From: RHKX01 sp963743875
GTDB lineage: Bacteria; Actinomycetota; Thermoleophilia; Solirubrobacterales; 70-9
Direction: 5' to 3'
Assembly: GCA_963743875.1 (NCBI GenBank)
Contig: CAVURM010000001.1
Span: 682,001 to 746,000 of the forward strand
Length of the DNA: 64,000 nt
Shown here: positions 9,573 through 18,789 of the stretch, in pieces
Layout: each line of letters starts with the position of its first letter
How positions within the stretch are numbered: the first letter of the stretch is position 1
Notes under the pieces: generated by a model
Seen by the model: the letters and a program-made list of their open reading frames with translations, nothing else
Databases searched by the model: none
Told to the model about the DNA's origin: nothing
Position numbers and translations under genes: made by a program

Positions 9573-10821
9573 ATGACCACCTCGTCGGCCTCAGAGCCGA
9601 ACCGCCGGGTAGCAGTGGTTGGAGCCGGGTTCGCCGGACTCGCCGCGGCCGAGGCGATCGCTGCCGCCGGAGTCGAGGTCGTCGTGGTGGAGGCCCGCGA
9701 GCGGGTCGGCGGCCGCGTCTGGTCGGAGCGGCTGGCGAACGGCGGCCTGATCGAGCGAGGGGCCGAGTTCATCACCGGCGGATACGACGTGACGGAGGAG
9801 ATCGCCGGCCGGCTCGGGATCGAGCTCGATGGGATGGGTATCCGCTACCCCGACCGCGATCTGGTTCCCGGCCCCGGCCCGGGGGCAGCCGTCCTGGCGC
9901 GGGCGGCCGAGGCCGTCGCCCAGCTCGCGAGCGTCCGAACCGAAGGCCTCGGCGCTCGAGGTCTTCCGCCGGGCGGTCGAGAGCGGCACCGTTCGCGACG
10001 TGCTCGAGACCCGCCTGCAGAGCGCCCTCGCCCACCCGCTGGCCGATCTGGACGCCAGCTATGCGATCCACCTCCCCTACCTCGTCAAGTCGGCGGAGAC
10101 GCGGCGAATGCGCGGCGGCAACCAGCGGCTGGCGACCGACATCGCGGCGACCCTCGGCGACCGGGTGCGACTCGGCTGCCCGGTACGGGAGGTTCGCAGC
10201 GATGGCGGCGGCGTCCGCGTGCTCGGCGACGGCATCGATATCGACGCGAACGTTTGCGTGATCGCCGTCCCGGTCGCCCTCCTGCCGGACGGGATCCGGT
10301 TCGATCCGCCGATCGAGAAGGCCACTGGGCGAGCGATCGCGTCGATCCCGACCAGCAGGGCGGCCAAGCTCGCGGTCCCGCTCGCGACCTCCTCCCCACC
10401 CCGCGCCGTGATGTCGGGGCCGGACCGATTCTGGGCCTGGACGACCCCCTGCGACGAGATCGGCGGCCGGGTTGCCGGGGCCTGGGCGGGCGCTGAGCCG
10501 GTGCTGACGAGCCTCGGGGTCGACCGGGGTTCCGGTGAGTGGCTGCGGCGGCTCCGCGGTCTTTGGCCCGAGCTGAATCTCGAGGAGGACGCCGCCGTAC
10601 TCACCGTCTGGGAGGACGATCCCTGGGCCCGCGGCGCCTACTCGGTGCTGCCGTCGGTGCCGGACCCCCGCGGCAATGCTGCATCCATGGGCACGGAGAC
10701 CGTCGTCTTCGCCGGGGAGCACACCGCCGAGCCGGAGTGGACCGGGACGATGGAGGGAGCCCTGCGCAGCGGCCTGCGTGCCGCGAGGGATGCACTCGGG
10801 CTCGTCGGCCGCCGCACCTGA
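9573..10821 (+). CDS. Flavin monoamine oxidase family protein, one apparent frameshift
   Basis: FAD-dependent amine oxidase (about 415 aa after correction). The N-terminal dinucleotide-binding fold reads VAVVGAGFAGLAAAEAIAAAG followed by EARERVGGRVWSE, the usual FAD GG motif. The C-terminal FAD/substrate signature is VVFAGEHTAEPEWTGTMEGA. The frame moves from the first to the second reading frame around 9925-9945; text on both sides (AEAVAQLAS, then EPKASALEVFRRAVESG) is good protein, consistent with one inserted base. It could oxidise polyamines or other amines, which fits the upstream agmatinase, but the substrate cannot be read from sequence. It starts 31 bases after amt and may be co-transcribed. 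Confidence 0.82.
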
Positions 10822-10893
10822 GCTATGGCTCTCAGGGAAGACCCAGGCCACTCAGACGTCCGAGACCTCCGGATGAACCAGCTCCCCGTCGCA

Positions 10894-10931
10894 TTGACGA
10901 ACTTTGTGACCCTGGCTCGCAAATTCGTCAA
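10894..10931. terminator. Imperfect hairpin between convergent genes
   Basis: Arms ttgacgaa (10894-10901) and ttcgtcaa (10924-10931) are perfect complements and continue inward as tttg/caaa after one bulged c, with a 13-base loop. It lies between the stop of the amine oxidase (10821) and the stop of the minus-strand chimera (10992). No clear T-run follows on either side, so a terminator is likely but not proven. Confidence 0.45.
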
Positions 10932-10991
10932 TCGATTCAGCCAAGGCGTCGAGGGGAAGCGTTGAACCCGCCAACGACCAGGCCCGTTGAT

Positions 10992-11561
10992 CTACCCCGC
11001 GTGCGCCTCGACCCACTCCAACGCGTAGTCAGCCACATCTTCCCAACCGTCCTGAGCGGGCATCAAGTGGGCGAAGCCGTCGTATTGCTTGACCTCGGTT
11101 ACGGTGTCGGACTTGTAATGCGTGGCGTTTGACCTCTGAACCGAGGGCGGCATCAGGTTGTCCTCGCCGCCGAGAGGAACAGCAGCGGAGCACGGTCGTC
11201 GAGCAGCCCGATTGCCGCCAGCAGGAACGACCCTGCGCAGACCGAAGCGATCCACTTGCTCTGCTGGGTTGCGGAGCGAAGCGCGTCGAGCAGCTCCTCA
11301 TCCTCGAGCATCTCGTCCCAGGCGAGGGAACCGGGTACGACCGGGATGTCGACCGGCTCACCGATCCGAGATGCAGCCGCGTCGACACGGCTTTGCGCCG
11401 GCACCGCACCTCACCTCCTTCCCGTCGACCGAAGTGACGATGATCCTGTAGAGCTCCTCGCCGGCGATCGCGTTCGCGGTTGCGAAGACCTCGAGCGGCC
11501 CAGTGATGTCGATCAGCCGGGCTTGATCGAATCCAAAGAAGGCGACTGTCTGCGGACGCAC
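10992..11561 (-). pseudogene. Chimeric relic: DJ-1/PfpI N-terminal part joined to an alpha/beta-hydrolase C-terminal part
   Basis: The first part (11561 to about 11400) reads VAFFGFDQARLIDITGPLEV, a DJ-1/PfpI (GATase1-like) N-terminus. After a one-base shift it continues through IPVVPGSLAWDEML to the nucleophile elbow SVCAGSFLLAAIGLLDDR. Directly after this the text becomes the end of a serine-hydrolase-type alpha/beta hydrolase: APLLFLS, then, after a second shift near 11170, GGEDNLMPPSVQRSN and YDGFAHLMPAQDGWEDVADY. The middle and end of the DJ-1 protein and the start of the hydrolase are missing. With both shifts corrected the reading is continuous for 189 aa. A deletion fusing two neighbouring genes is the simplest reading; function is doubtful. 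Confidence 0.6.
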
Positions 11562-11587
11562 CGGCTGAGTATTTCAGCGATCAGGCG

Positions 11588-12725
11588 TCAGCCGTCAAGC
11601 GAGGCCGGCAGGCCGAAGCGAAGGAAGAAATCCTCGAGGCGACGTTGGTCGACCGGAGCCTCGGGCCAGCGGCCGTAGTACTCGGGATCGGTGCCCTCGA
11701 GCGAGCGGGTGATGAAACAGGTGACGTCGCTGATCCTGCGGCTGTCGGCGTCGAAGCTCAGCACGTTGAGGGCGAACGGGATCCAGGCGCCGTCCGGCTC
11801 GTACCAGCAGTAGAAGGCGAGGGTGGGTTGGCCGTTCGCGTAGACGAAGCGGTGGCGCCAGTCCCAGTCACCGGTGAGCGGGCCCGCCTCCATGAAACCC
11901 TTGAGCTCGCGGTGGCCTCCCTCCCCGCCGAACCAGGTGGTCTGCGGCGGCATCGAGAAGGTCGCCTGCTCGGTGAGCATCTCGACGACGCCGTCGATGT
12001 CGAGCCGGTCCCAGGCCTCGACGTAGGCGCCGACGATCTCCTGCATCCCCTCGTCGCCGAGGACCCTGAGCGTGGCCTGCTGGCTGCGGTCGGGGAGCCG
12101 CTGCTCGAGGGTCGCCCGGGCGCGCTGCAGAGCGCTGTTGGCGGATGCCGACCGAGGTCTCGAGTGTCGCGGCCGTCTCGCGGGCGGAGTAGCCGAGGAC
12201 CTCACGCAGGATCAGCACCGCGCGCTGGTTCGGCGGCAGGTGCTGGAGGGCCGCGATGAAGGCCAGCTCGACCGCCTCGCGGCGCTCGTAGCGGGCGTCG
12301 GGACTGATCAACCCGTCCTCGAGCTCGAGCTCGTGGTCGGGATACGGCTCGATCCAGACGGTCTCGGCGACCGGCATTCCCGGCTCACCGAAGGGATCGG
12401 TGCGCGGCCCGAAATCGATCGGATGGACCCGCTGTCTGTCGCGCCGTCCGATCGCGTCCAGGCAGGTGTTGGTGGCGATCGTGTAGAGCCAGGAGCGCAG
12501 GGAGCTGCGGCCCTCGAAGCGCTCGATCGAGCGCCAGGCGCGAAGCATCGCCTCCTGAAGAGCGTCCTCGGCATCGTGGAGGGAACCGAGCATCCGGTAG
12601 CAGTGAGCGCTGAGTTCACCCCGGTAGGGCTCCACGATCAGCTCGAAAGCGCCCTCGTCCTTGCGCCGGGCGGCCTCGATCAGCCGCTCCGACTCGCCCT
12701 CTCTCGCACTCGAGATTCCCGCCAC
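11588..12725 (-). CDS. ECF sigma factor with SnoaL-like C-terminal domain, one apparent frameshift
   Basis: RNA polymerase sigma-70 family factor of the extracytoplasmic-function type (about 378 aa). Region 2 is clear: AFELIVEPYRGELSAHCYRM, DAEDALQEAMLRAWR and SWLYTIATNTCLDAI. Region 4 follows with LPPNQRAVLILREVLGYSA and ETAATLETSV. One extra base near 12148 shifts the frame; the protein resumes as ASANSALQRARATLEQRLP and ends in a SnoaL/NTF2-like domain (VGAYVEAWDRLDIDGVVEML, TTWFGGEGG, RHRFVYANGQPTLAFYCW). This is the sigma-SnoaL architecture of the TIGR02960/SigG-SigJ kind, in which the tail domain modulates activity instead of a separate anti-sigma factor. Start ATG at 12725; 37 bases downstream of arcC. 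Confidence 0.85.
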
Positions 12726-12762
12726 TCGTGCGCAGGATAGACGCCTCCGTCAGCGCAGCTCT

Positions 12763-13743
12763 TCAGCCGGCCCCCGCGGAGTTCGGCGCGCCTCGCTCAG
12801 CCCGGCGACCCGAGCTCGAGCTCGGACCCGGGGGATGAACCTGTGTGCCGGCCGCGCCGGCGACCAGCCCGTCCAGATCCTCGAGCGCGCCGATTACGGC
12901 CCGGTTCCCCGTCTGCTCGACGAAGCGACAGGCCGCCTCGACCTTCGGCCCCATCGATCCATCGGCGAAGCCCTGCTCCCGAAGCCAGTCCGCCGGAGAT
13001 GCGGAAACGGCACGCTGACCTGGGCCTCCGAAATCGAGGTAGACCGCGTCGACGTCGGTGGCGAGAACGAGGATGTCTGCGCCCAGGCCCACGGCGAGCA
13101 GCGAGGAGGCCAGGTCCTTGTCGATCACCGCTTCGACCCCCTCCTGGCCGCCGGGAACCTCGACGACCGGCACTCCACCTCCGCCCACGCAGACGACGAG
13201 GAACCCCGATTCGACGAGCTGGCGGATGGCGGCGAGCTGCACGATCTCCCTCGGCTCGGGTGAGGGTACGACCCGCCGCCATTTATCCCCATCCGGCTTG
13301 ACGACCCATCCCCGCTGCTCCGCGAGCTCGTTCGCCTGCGGCTCGTCGTAGACGGGTCCGATGAACTTCGAGGGCTCGGCGAAGGCCGGATCGTCGGCAT
13401 CGACCAACACCCGGGTGATCACGGCAACCGTGTGCTGATGGTCGATCGCGTTGTCGAGCTCGAGCTCGATCACGTAGCCGATCTGCCCACCGCTCTCGGC
13501 GTCGAGGACGTCGAGCGGGTACGGGTCTCCCTCCTTGTAGGCATCCTCCTTGAGGGCGAGCAGGCCGACCTGAGGTCCGTTGCCGTGGGTGACGACCAAC
13601 CGGGCCCGTTCCGAAGCCGGGCCGAGCATCCGGGCGGCAACCCTTGCTGCAGCATGTTGATTGGCCGCGCTGGATTCCTCGCCCCGCTTCAGCAACGCGT
13701 TGCCACCGAGGGCGACGACGACGAGGGGACCGTCCTCACTCAC
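12763..13743 (-). CDS. arcC: Carbamate kinase
   Basis: Transfers phosphate from carbamoyl phosphate to ADP, the ATP-yielding last step of the arginine deiminase pathway. The 326-residue protein begins with GTG at 13743, overlapping the arcB TGA by four bases; a much longer open frame upstream is only read-through of arcB. Blocks VVVALGGNALL, VVTHGNGPQVG, CVGGGGVPVV, AVIDKDLASSLLA and ADILVLATDVDAVYL are those of amino-acid kinases of the ArcC type. The C-terminus carries a short low-complexity tail with five serines. No defect is seen. Confidence 0.93.
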   Translation of the reverse strand: MSEDGPLVVVALGGNALLKRGEESSAANQHAAARVAARMLGPASERARLVVTHGNGPQVGLLALKEDAYKEGDPYPLDVLDAESGGQIGYVIELELDNAIDHQHTVAVITRVLVDADDPAFAEPSKFIGPVYDEPQANELAEQRGWVVKPDGDKWRRVVPSPEPREIVQLAAIRQLVESGFLVVCVGGGGVPVVEVPGGQEGVEAVIDKDLASSLLAVGLGADILVLATDVDAVYLDFGGPGQRAVSASPADWLREQGFADGSMGPKVEAACRFVEQTGNRAVIGALEDLDGLVAGAAGTQVHPPGPSSSSGRRAERGAPNSAGAG

Positions 13744-14735
13744 GCCAGGGTGGCGACCAAGACCGCCTTGATCGTATGCAGGCGGTTCTCGGCCTGGTCG
13801 AAGACGATGCTCGCCGGGGAGCGGAAGACCTCGTCGGAGACCTCGAGCCCGCTCGCCATTCCCGTTGCCTCGGCGATCTCGGCGCCAACCGTGGTTCCGG
13901 AGTCGTGGAAGGCCGGCAGGCAGTGCATGAACTTGACCTTGGGGTTGTCGGTCGCGGCGAGCAGATCCGAGTTCACCTGGTAGGGGGCAAGCAGGTCGGC
14001 CCGCTCGGCCCACACCTCCTTCGGCTCACCCATCGAGACCCAGACGTCGGTGTGGATGAAGTCGACCCCCGCCACTTCTGTGACGTCGGGGCTGATCGTG
14101 ATCTGAGCGCCGGAAACAGCGGCCAGCTCCTGCGCCAGATCCACCACGTCCTGGGGCGGACCCAACTCGGTCGGCGTGATCAGGCGGACGTCGGAGCCGA
14201 GGATTGCACCGGTGATCAGCAGGGACCGACCCATGTTGAATCGCCCGTCGCCGACGAACGCGTATGCGATCTCGTCGTAGGGCTTGTTGGTCCGCTCGTG
14301 CATCGTCAGGAAGTCGGCGAGCATCTGCGTCGGGTGCCATTCGTTGGTGAGCCCGTTGTAGACCGGGACGCCGGAGTGGCGGGCGAGCTCCTCGACGTTC
14401 TCCTGGCCCGAGCCGCGGTACTCGATTGCGTCGAACATGCGCCCGAGCACCTGCGCGGTGTCGGCGATCGATTCCTTGTGCCCCATCTGCGAGCCCGTCG
14501 GATCCAGGTAGGTCACGTGGGCACCCTGATCGAAGGCGGCGACCTCGAATGCACAACGGGTTCGGGTCGAACTCTTCTCGAAGATCAGGGCGATCTCCCT
14601 GCCCGTCAGTCGCTGCACCTCGTTGCCGGCGTACTTCGCGGTCTTCAGGGCCTGCGAGAGCGCCAGCAGGTGCAGCAGCTCGTCGCGGCTGAAGTCGATC
14701 TCCTTGAGAAAGCTCCGGTTGCGAAGGTTGTACAT
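13740..14735 (-). CDS. arcB: Ornithine carbamoyltransferase, catabolic context
   Basis: Phosphorolyses citrulline to ornithine and carbamoyl phosphate in the arginine deiminase pathway (331 aa). The carbamoyl-phosphate site FEKSSTRTRCAFEVAA, the HPTQMLADF block and the ornithine-binding MHCLPAFHD motif are all present. The ATG at 14735 lies 4 bases after the arcA stop, and the stop overlaps arcC. Catabolic direction is inferred from the operon, since sequence alone does not separate catabolic from biosynthetic enzymes. Intact. Confidence 0.93.
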   Translation of the reverse strand: MYNLRNRSFLKEIDFSRDELLHLLALSQALKTAKYAGNEVQRLTGREIALIFEKSSTRTRCAFEVAAFDQGAHVTYLDPTGSQMGHKESIADTAQVLGRMFDAIEYRGSGQENVEELARHSGVPVYNGLTNEWHPTQMLADFLTMHERTNKPYDEIAYAFVGDGRFNMGRSLLITGAILGSDVRLITPTELGPPQDVVDLAQELAAVSGAQITISPDVTEVAGVDFIHTDVWVSMGEPKEVWAERADLLAPYQVNSDLLAATDNPKVKFMHCLPAFHDSGTTVGAEIAEATGMASGLEVSDEVFRSPASIVFDQAENRLHTIKAVLVATLA

Positions 14736-14739
14736 GCCC

Positions 14740-15963
14740 TCAGGCCTCCCGTTCGATCGGACAGGTCATGCAATGGGAGCCCCCACGGCCACGACCAAGC
14801 TCGGAACCGTCGATCGTGATCACCTCGATCCCCTCCTTGCGCAGCCGGGTGTTGGTGTCGACGTTGCGCTCGTAGCCGACCACCACGCCCGGCTCCAGAC
14901 AGACGACGTTGTTGCCGTCGTCCCATTGCTCACGGGCCATCTCGGCGGAGTCGCCCCCGGTCGGGATCACCCGCAGGCCGTCGAGATCCAGCGCGTACTC
15001 GAGCGCCGCGACGACGTTGCCCTTGAAGGGCTCGACGACCGGCAGCGATTCCCGCTCGTCACCGGGACGCAGCGTCCAGATCTGGACGTCGTCGTTGACG
15101 ACCGCCGGATACAACGTGATCGCATCGCGGTCGACCATGGTCATCACCGTGTCGAGGTGCATGTAGGAGCGCGACGGGGGAAGCTTGACTGCCAGGACCA
15201 GCTTCGCCGCCTCCTGTGCGAACAGGGTCCGGGCCAGGATCCCGACCGACTGCGGTGAGGTTCGCTCGCCCATCCCGATCATCACCGCGCCGTTGCCGAT
15301 CGTCTCGACGTCCCCGCCCTCGATCGTGCAGCGGCCCCAGTCCTGCTCGGCGCCACCGAACCAGATGTTTGTCCCACCGTCGGCGGCGAACATCGGATGG
15401 AACCGGTAGATCGCCTCCAGGATGGCGGTCTCCGGCCGGCGCGCGGGCTTGGTCATCGGGTTGATGGTCACGCCGTTGTAGATCCACGACGACGGATCGC
15501 GCTGGAAGAGAAAGTTCGGGAGCGGCGGCAGGACCATCTCGGCCGGGCCGGCGGAGCTCCAGAACAGACCCGCCCCCTCCTCGAGGTCCTCCTTCGTCAT
15601 TCCACCGATCAGGAAGTCCGCAACCTCCTTGGGGGACGCCGATGCCGCCCAATCGCGGCCGCTGCGCGCCAGATACTGGCCGACCTGACGCTCGTCGAGG
15701 ACCTGATCGAGGACCCACTCCTTGCCGGCGGGCTCGCCGAGCGTCTCGGCAAGCAGATCCTCGGCGTCGAAGACCTCCACCCCGCGCTCCTTCATCACCT
15801 GGACGAAGGCGGCGTGCTCGACCTTGGCCTTGCGGACCCAGATCACGTCGTCGAACAGCAGCTCCTCGGCGTTCTCGGGTGTCAGCCGACGCTGCTCGAG
15901 CCCCGGCCTGTGGACGATCACCTTGCGGAGCTTGCCGACCTCGGAATCAACGCTGAACGACAT
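14740..15963 (-). CDS. arcA: Arginine deiminase
   Basis: Hydrolyses L-arginine to citrulline and ammonia (407 aa, the normal length). Guanidino-modifying-superfamily residues are visible: FLFQRDPSSW, EGGDVETIGNG, the HLDTVMTMVD histidine block and the nucleophilic cysteine in GRGGSHCMTCP near the C-terminus. It is followed by arcB and arcC and preceded by a YfcC-type transporter, giving a complete arginine fermentation operon read right to left. ATG at 15963, with AAGGAGAGACTG upstream as ribosome-binding site. Intact. Confidence 0.95.
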   Translation of the reverse strand: MSFSVDSEVGKLRKVIVHRPGLEQRRLTPENAEELLFDDVIWVRKAKVEHAAFVQVMKERGVEVFDAEDLLAETLGEPAGKEWVLDQVLDERQVGQYLARSGRDWAASASPKEVADFLIGGMTKEDLEEGAGLFWSSAGPAEMVLPPLPNFLFQRDPSSWIYNGVTINPMTKPARRPETAILEAIYRFHPMFAADGGTNIWFGGAEQDWGRCTIEGGDVETIGNGAVMIGMGERTSPQSVGILARTLFAQEAAKLVLAVKLPPSRSYMHLDTVMTMVDRDAITLYPAVVNDDVQIWTLRPGDERESLPVVEPFKGNVVAALEYALDLDGLRVIPTGGDSAEMAREQWDDGNNVVCLEPGVVVGYERNVDTNTRLRKEGIEVITIDGSELGRGRGGSHCMTCPIEREA

Positions 15964-15994
15964 CAGTCTCTCCTTCCGGGCCGGGTCGGACCGA

Positions 15995-17609
15995 TCATCC
16001 GATTGCCGAGCCGATGAACATGAACACCATGCTGAGCACCAGCAGGATCAGGAAGTACGGAATCGCGAACCGCAGGTAGCGGTCGTAACCGATCTTCGAG
16101 AGGGTCAACCCACCCATGATCACCACCGAGGTCGGCGTGATCAGATTGACCAGGCCGGACGCCGTCTGGAAGGCGGTGACGGAGAGCGACCTGGGGACGT
16201 CCGCGAAGTCGGCGAGCGGAGCGAGAATCGGCATCACCAGAGCCGCATGCCCCGACGACGACGGGACCAGGAAGGCGATCGGGAGGTTGACGAGGATCGC
16301 GACCGATGCGAAGACGCCGCCACTGAGATCCGTCACCGCGTTCTCGGTCCAATGCAGGATCGTGTCGGTGATGTAGGTGTTCTTCATCACCACGGTGACC
16401 GCGCGAGCCAGGACGATGATCAGAGCCGCGCCGAGGAACTCGCCGGCGCCCATGATGATGGCCTCCACCGTTCCCTTCTCGCCGAGCCTGTCGATCAGCC
16501 CGATCAGGATCGCCACGACGATGAACAGCACCGTCGCCTGCGCGAAGTAGAAGGCGTTGAACACCGGCAGCGGGAAGTCGGCGCTGAAGATCGTGTCCCA
16601 GATGTCGGGCCACGGGATGAAGCCGTAGATCATGATCGCGAAGGCCGAGAAGAACAGGGTCAGAATGACCTTGTGCCGACCGGTCAGCGGCTCGACGTCG
16701 CCGATGGCCTCGTCGGCCATCCGCAGCCCGCCGCTCTCCATCCCCTCGAGGCCCAGCACCGACTTCGTGTTGTCCTTGCGGACGCGAAACGCGTAGCGAA
16801 GGACGAACAGGATCCCGACGGTCACCAGGACGACCCACATCGCCAGACGCAGGCCGATCCCGTCCCCGATCTCGATCCCGGCGGCGTCCGATGCGACGCC
16901 GGTCGCGAACGGGTTCACAGTCGACGCAAGCACACCGGTGCCGGCGCCGAAGAAGATCATCGCGGCCCCGGTCATTCGGTCGAATCCGAGCGCGAGCGCG
17001 AGCGGTACGAGCAGCGCGAAGAAGCCGAGGGTCTCCTCCCACATGCCCTCGGTGGTGCCGCCGATCGCGAACACGAGCATGATCACGATGATCAGCGCCG
17101 CCGGACGGTCCTTGAAGCGCAGTGCGAGGCGACCGATCCCCCGCTGAATCGCTCCGGTCTTCATCGTCACGCTGATGAACGCACCGATCGCGAGGACGAA
17201 CAGGAAGATCTGCGCGGACCCGTAGAGATAGCCGCGGTTATCGACCGAGACGAGTCCCTTGTCGTTCTCGATGCCGTAGAGACCGTCGGTCGGGGCGGCC
17301 CAGAGGTCGCTGAACTGATGCAGGATCGACCGGTCCGAACAGGGCTGCTTGCCATCGACGTCACCGCAGGAGGGAAGCTCCTCGTAGGAGGCGGGAACCG
17401 GGCCGCCGCGTCTTCGGATCGAGCTCGTACTTGCCCGCGGGGATGACGAACGAAAGGCCCCAGACCACGAGCAGAACGATGGCCAGCACCGTGAACGCGG
17501 TCGGGAACCGCTTCGGCTTGTTCTCCTGGGGCGCGTCACCGCCCTCCGCGAGTTCGCCGTCGGTTGCGGGCTCGCCGCTCGGAGACTCCTCGGATCCTTC
17601 GTCGCTCAT
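15995..17609 (-). CDS. YfcC/DcuC-family transporter, probable arginine/ornithine carrier; one apparent frameshift
   Basis: Polytopic inner-membrane protein (about 537 aa after correction) of the YfcC family within the DcuC-type carriers. The N-terminus is acidic and cytoplasmic, followed by the first membrane segment FTVLAIVLLVVWGLSFVIPA and KYELDPKT. One extra base near 17405 shifts the frame, then GGPVPASYEELPSC continues to the end. Later blocks include GGTTEGMWEETLGFFALLVP and VPSSSGHAALVMPILAPLAD, typical of the family. It starts the operon with arcABC, so exchange of arginine for ornithine is likely by context; C4-dicarboxylate transport is the alternative. The stop is 31 bases before arcA. 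Confidence 0.82.
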
Positions 17610-17732
17610 TCGATTCCTCCCGGTCTGTGCCCTCGCAGGCTTTCAAGCAACGTGATCAACCTATTTCCGGCCGCGGGGTCGCGGCATCCGTGACGACTAC
17701 CCAGGAAGAATCGGATCGGTACCTAACCGGGC

Positions 17733-17751
17733 GGCGGTTGAGCGAACCGCC
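17733..17751 (-). terminator. Short hairpin downstream of the cation efflux gene
   Basis: Perfect 7-bp stem ggcggtt/aaccgcc with a 5-base loop (gagcg). It sits 10 bases past the corrected stop of the cation efflux gene in the minus direction. There is no U-run, so the assignment is tentative. Confidence 0.35.
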
Positions 17752-17760
17752 ACGTCGCGA

Positions 17761-18713
17761 TTACCCAGGTGGAGCGTCGCTCGGGGCAGCGGGTTCGATG
17801 TAGATCCGGGTGGCGATCGGGACGACCGCCCTGATCCGCGCCTCGCAGACGTTGATCGCCTCGCCCGCCTGGGCAGCGGAGATCTCCGGCTCGGAAGTTG
17901 ACCTTGATCGCCACCAGCAGGTCGTCGGGGCTGAGGTGCTGGGTCATGACGTAGACGATCTCGGTGATCTCGGGCACCTCCCCGGCCGCCGCGCGGATCG
18001 CCTCCTGCTGATCCTCGGTGGCCGCCTCCCCCAGCAGCAGGCTCTGCATCTCGACTGCCAGAAAGACTCCGACGACGACGAGCACGACGCCGATCCCGAG
18101 CGTCCCGACGCCGTCGAAGACCGGGTCGCCGGTGACCTGCGCGAGCACCACCCCCATCAGCGCGCAGAGCAGTCCGGCGATCGCGGCGCTGTCCTCGACG
18201 AGAAGCACCGGCAACTCCGGGCTGCGCGAGCCGCGTACGAAGGCGAGCCACCCCTGCTTGCCTCGGGCGGGCCTCGCGTGACGAACCGCGGTCCGCAGCG
18301 CGAAGCCCTCGAAGACCATCGCCAGGACGAGGATCGTGATCGCAACCGCCGGCGAGTTGATCTCCTCCGGATGGCTGATCTTGTGGTACCCCTCGTAGAG
18401 CGCGAACAGTCCGCCGGCGCTGAACAGGACGATCGCGACGACGAACGACCAGAAGTACCGGCTCCGTCCGAAGCCGTACGGGTGCAGGTCGGTCGCGGGT
18501 CGCTCGGCCCGCTTGCCGCCGAGGAAGAGCAGACCCTGATTGGAGGAGTCGGCGACGCTGTGGATCGGCTTCGGCGAGCAGCGACGAGGACCCCGTGATC
18601 ACGAAGCCGACGAACTTGGTCGCCGCGATCGCCATGTTGGCGAGGAAGGCGGCGAGGATCGCGCCGGTGCTCTCACCGTGACCACCGGAGTGCGCCGTTT
18701 CGGAGGTGCTCAT
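17761..18713 (-). CDS. Cation diffusion facilitator family efflux protein, two apparent frameshifts
   Basis: Membrane metal-ion efflux protein (Zn/Fe/Mn/Co type) of about 316 aa after correction. The first segment gives LAAFLANMAIAATKFVGFVI and TGSSSLLAEA; removing one base near 18566 restores IHSVADSSNQGLLFLGGKRA, the conserved CDF metal-site helix with HSVAD. Membrane segments continue through FWSFVVAIVLFSAGGLFALY and FVRGSRSPELPVLLVEDSAA. Removing one base near 17895 gives the cytoplasmic tail EPEISAAQAGEAINVCEARI, ending at TAA 17761-17763. Both changes are single insertions. Substrate metal is unknown. Confidence 0.8.
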
Positions 18714-18789
18714 CGGGCGGGATGATTGCAGCCGCCCCCGCCCGGGCCGAACGCGTCGGACCGGGAATCGGGATCGGGTGCGACGGGTA

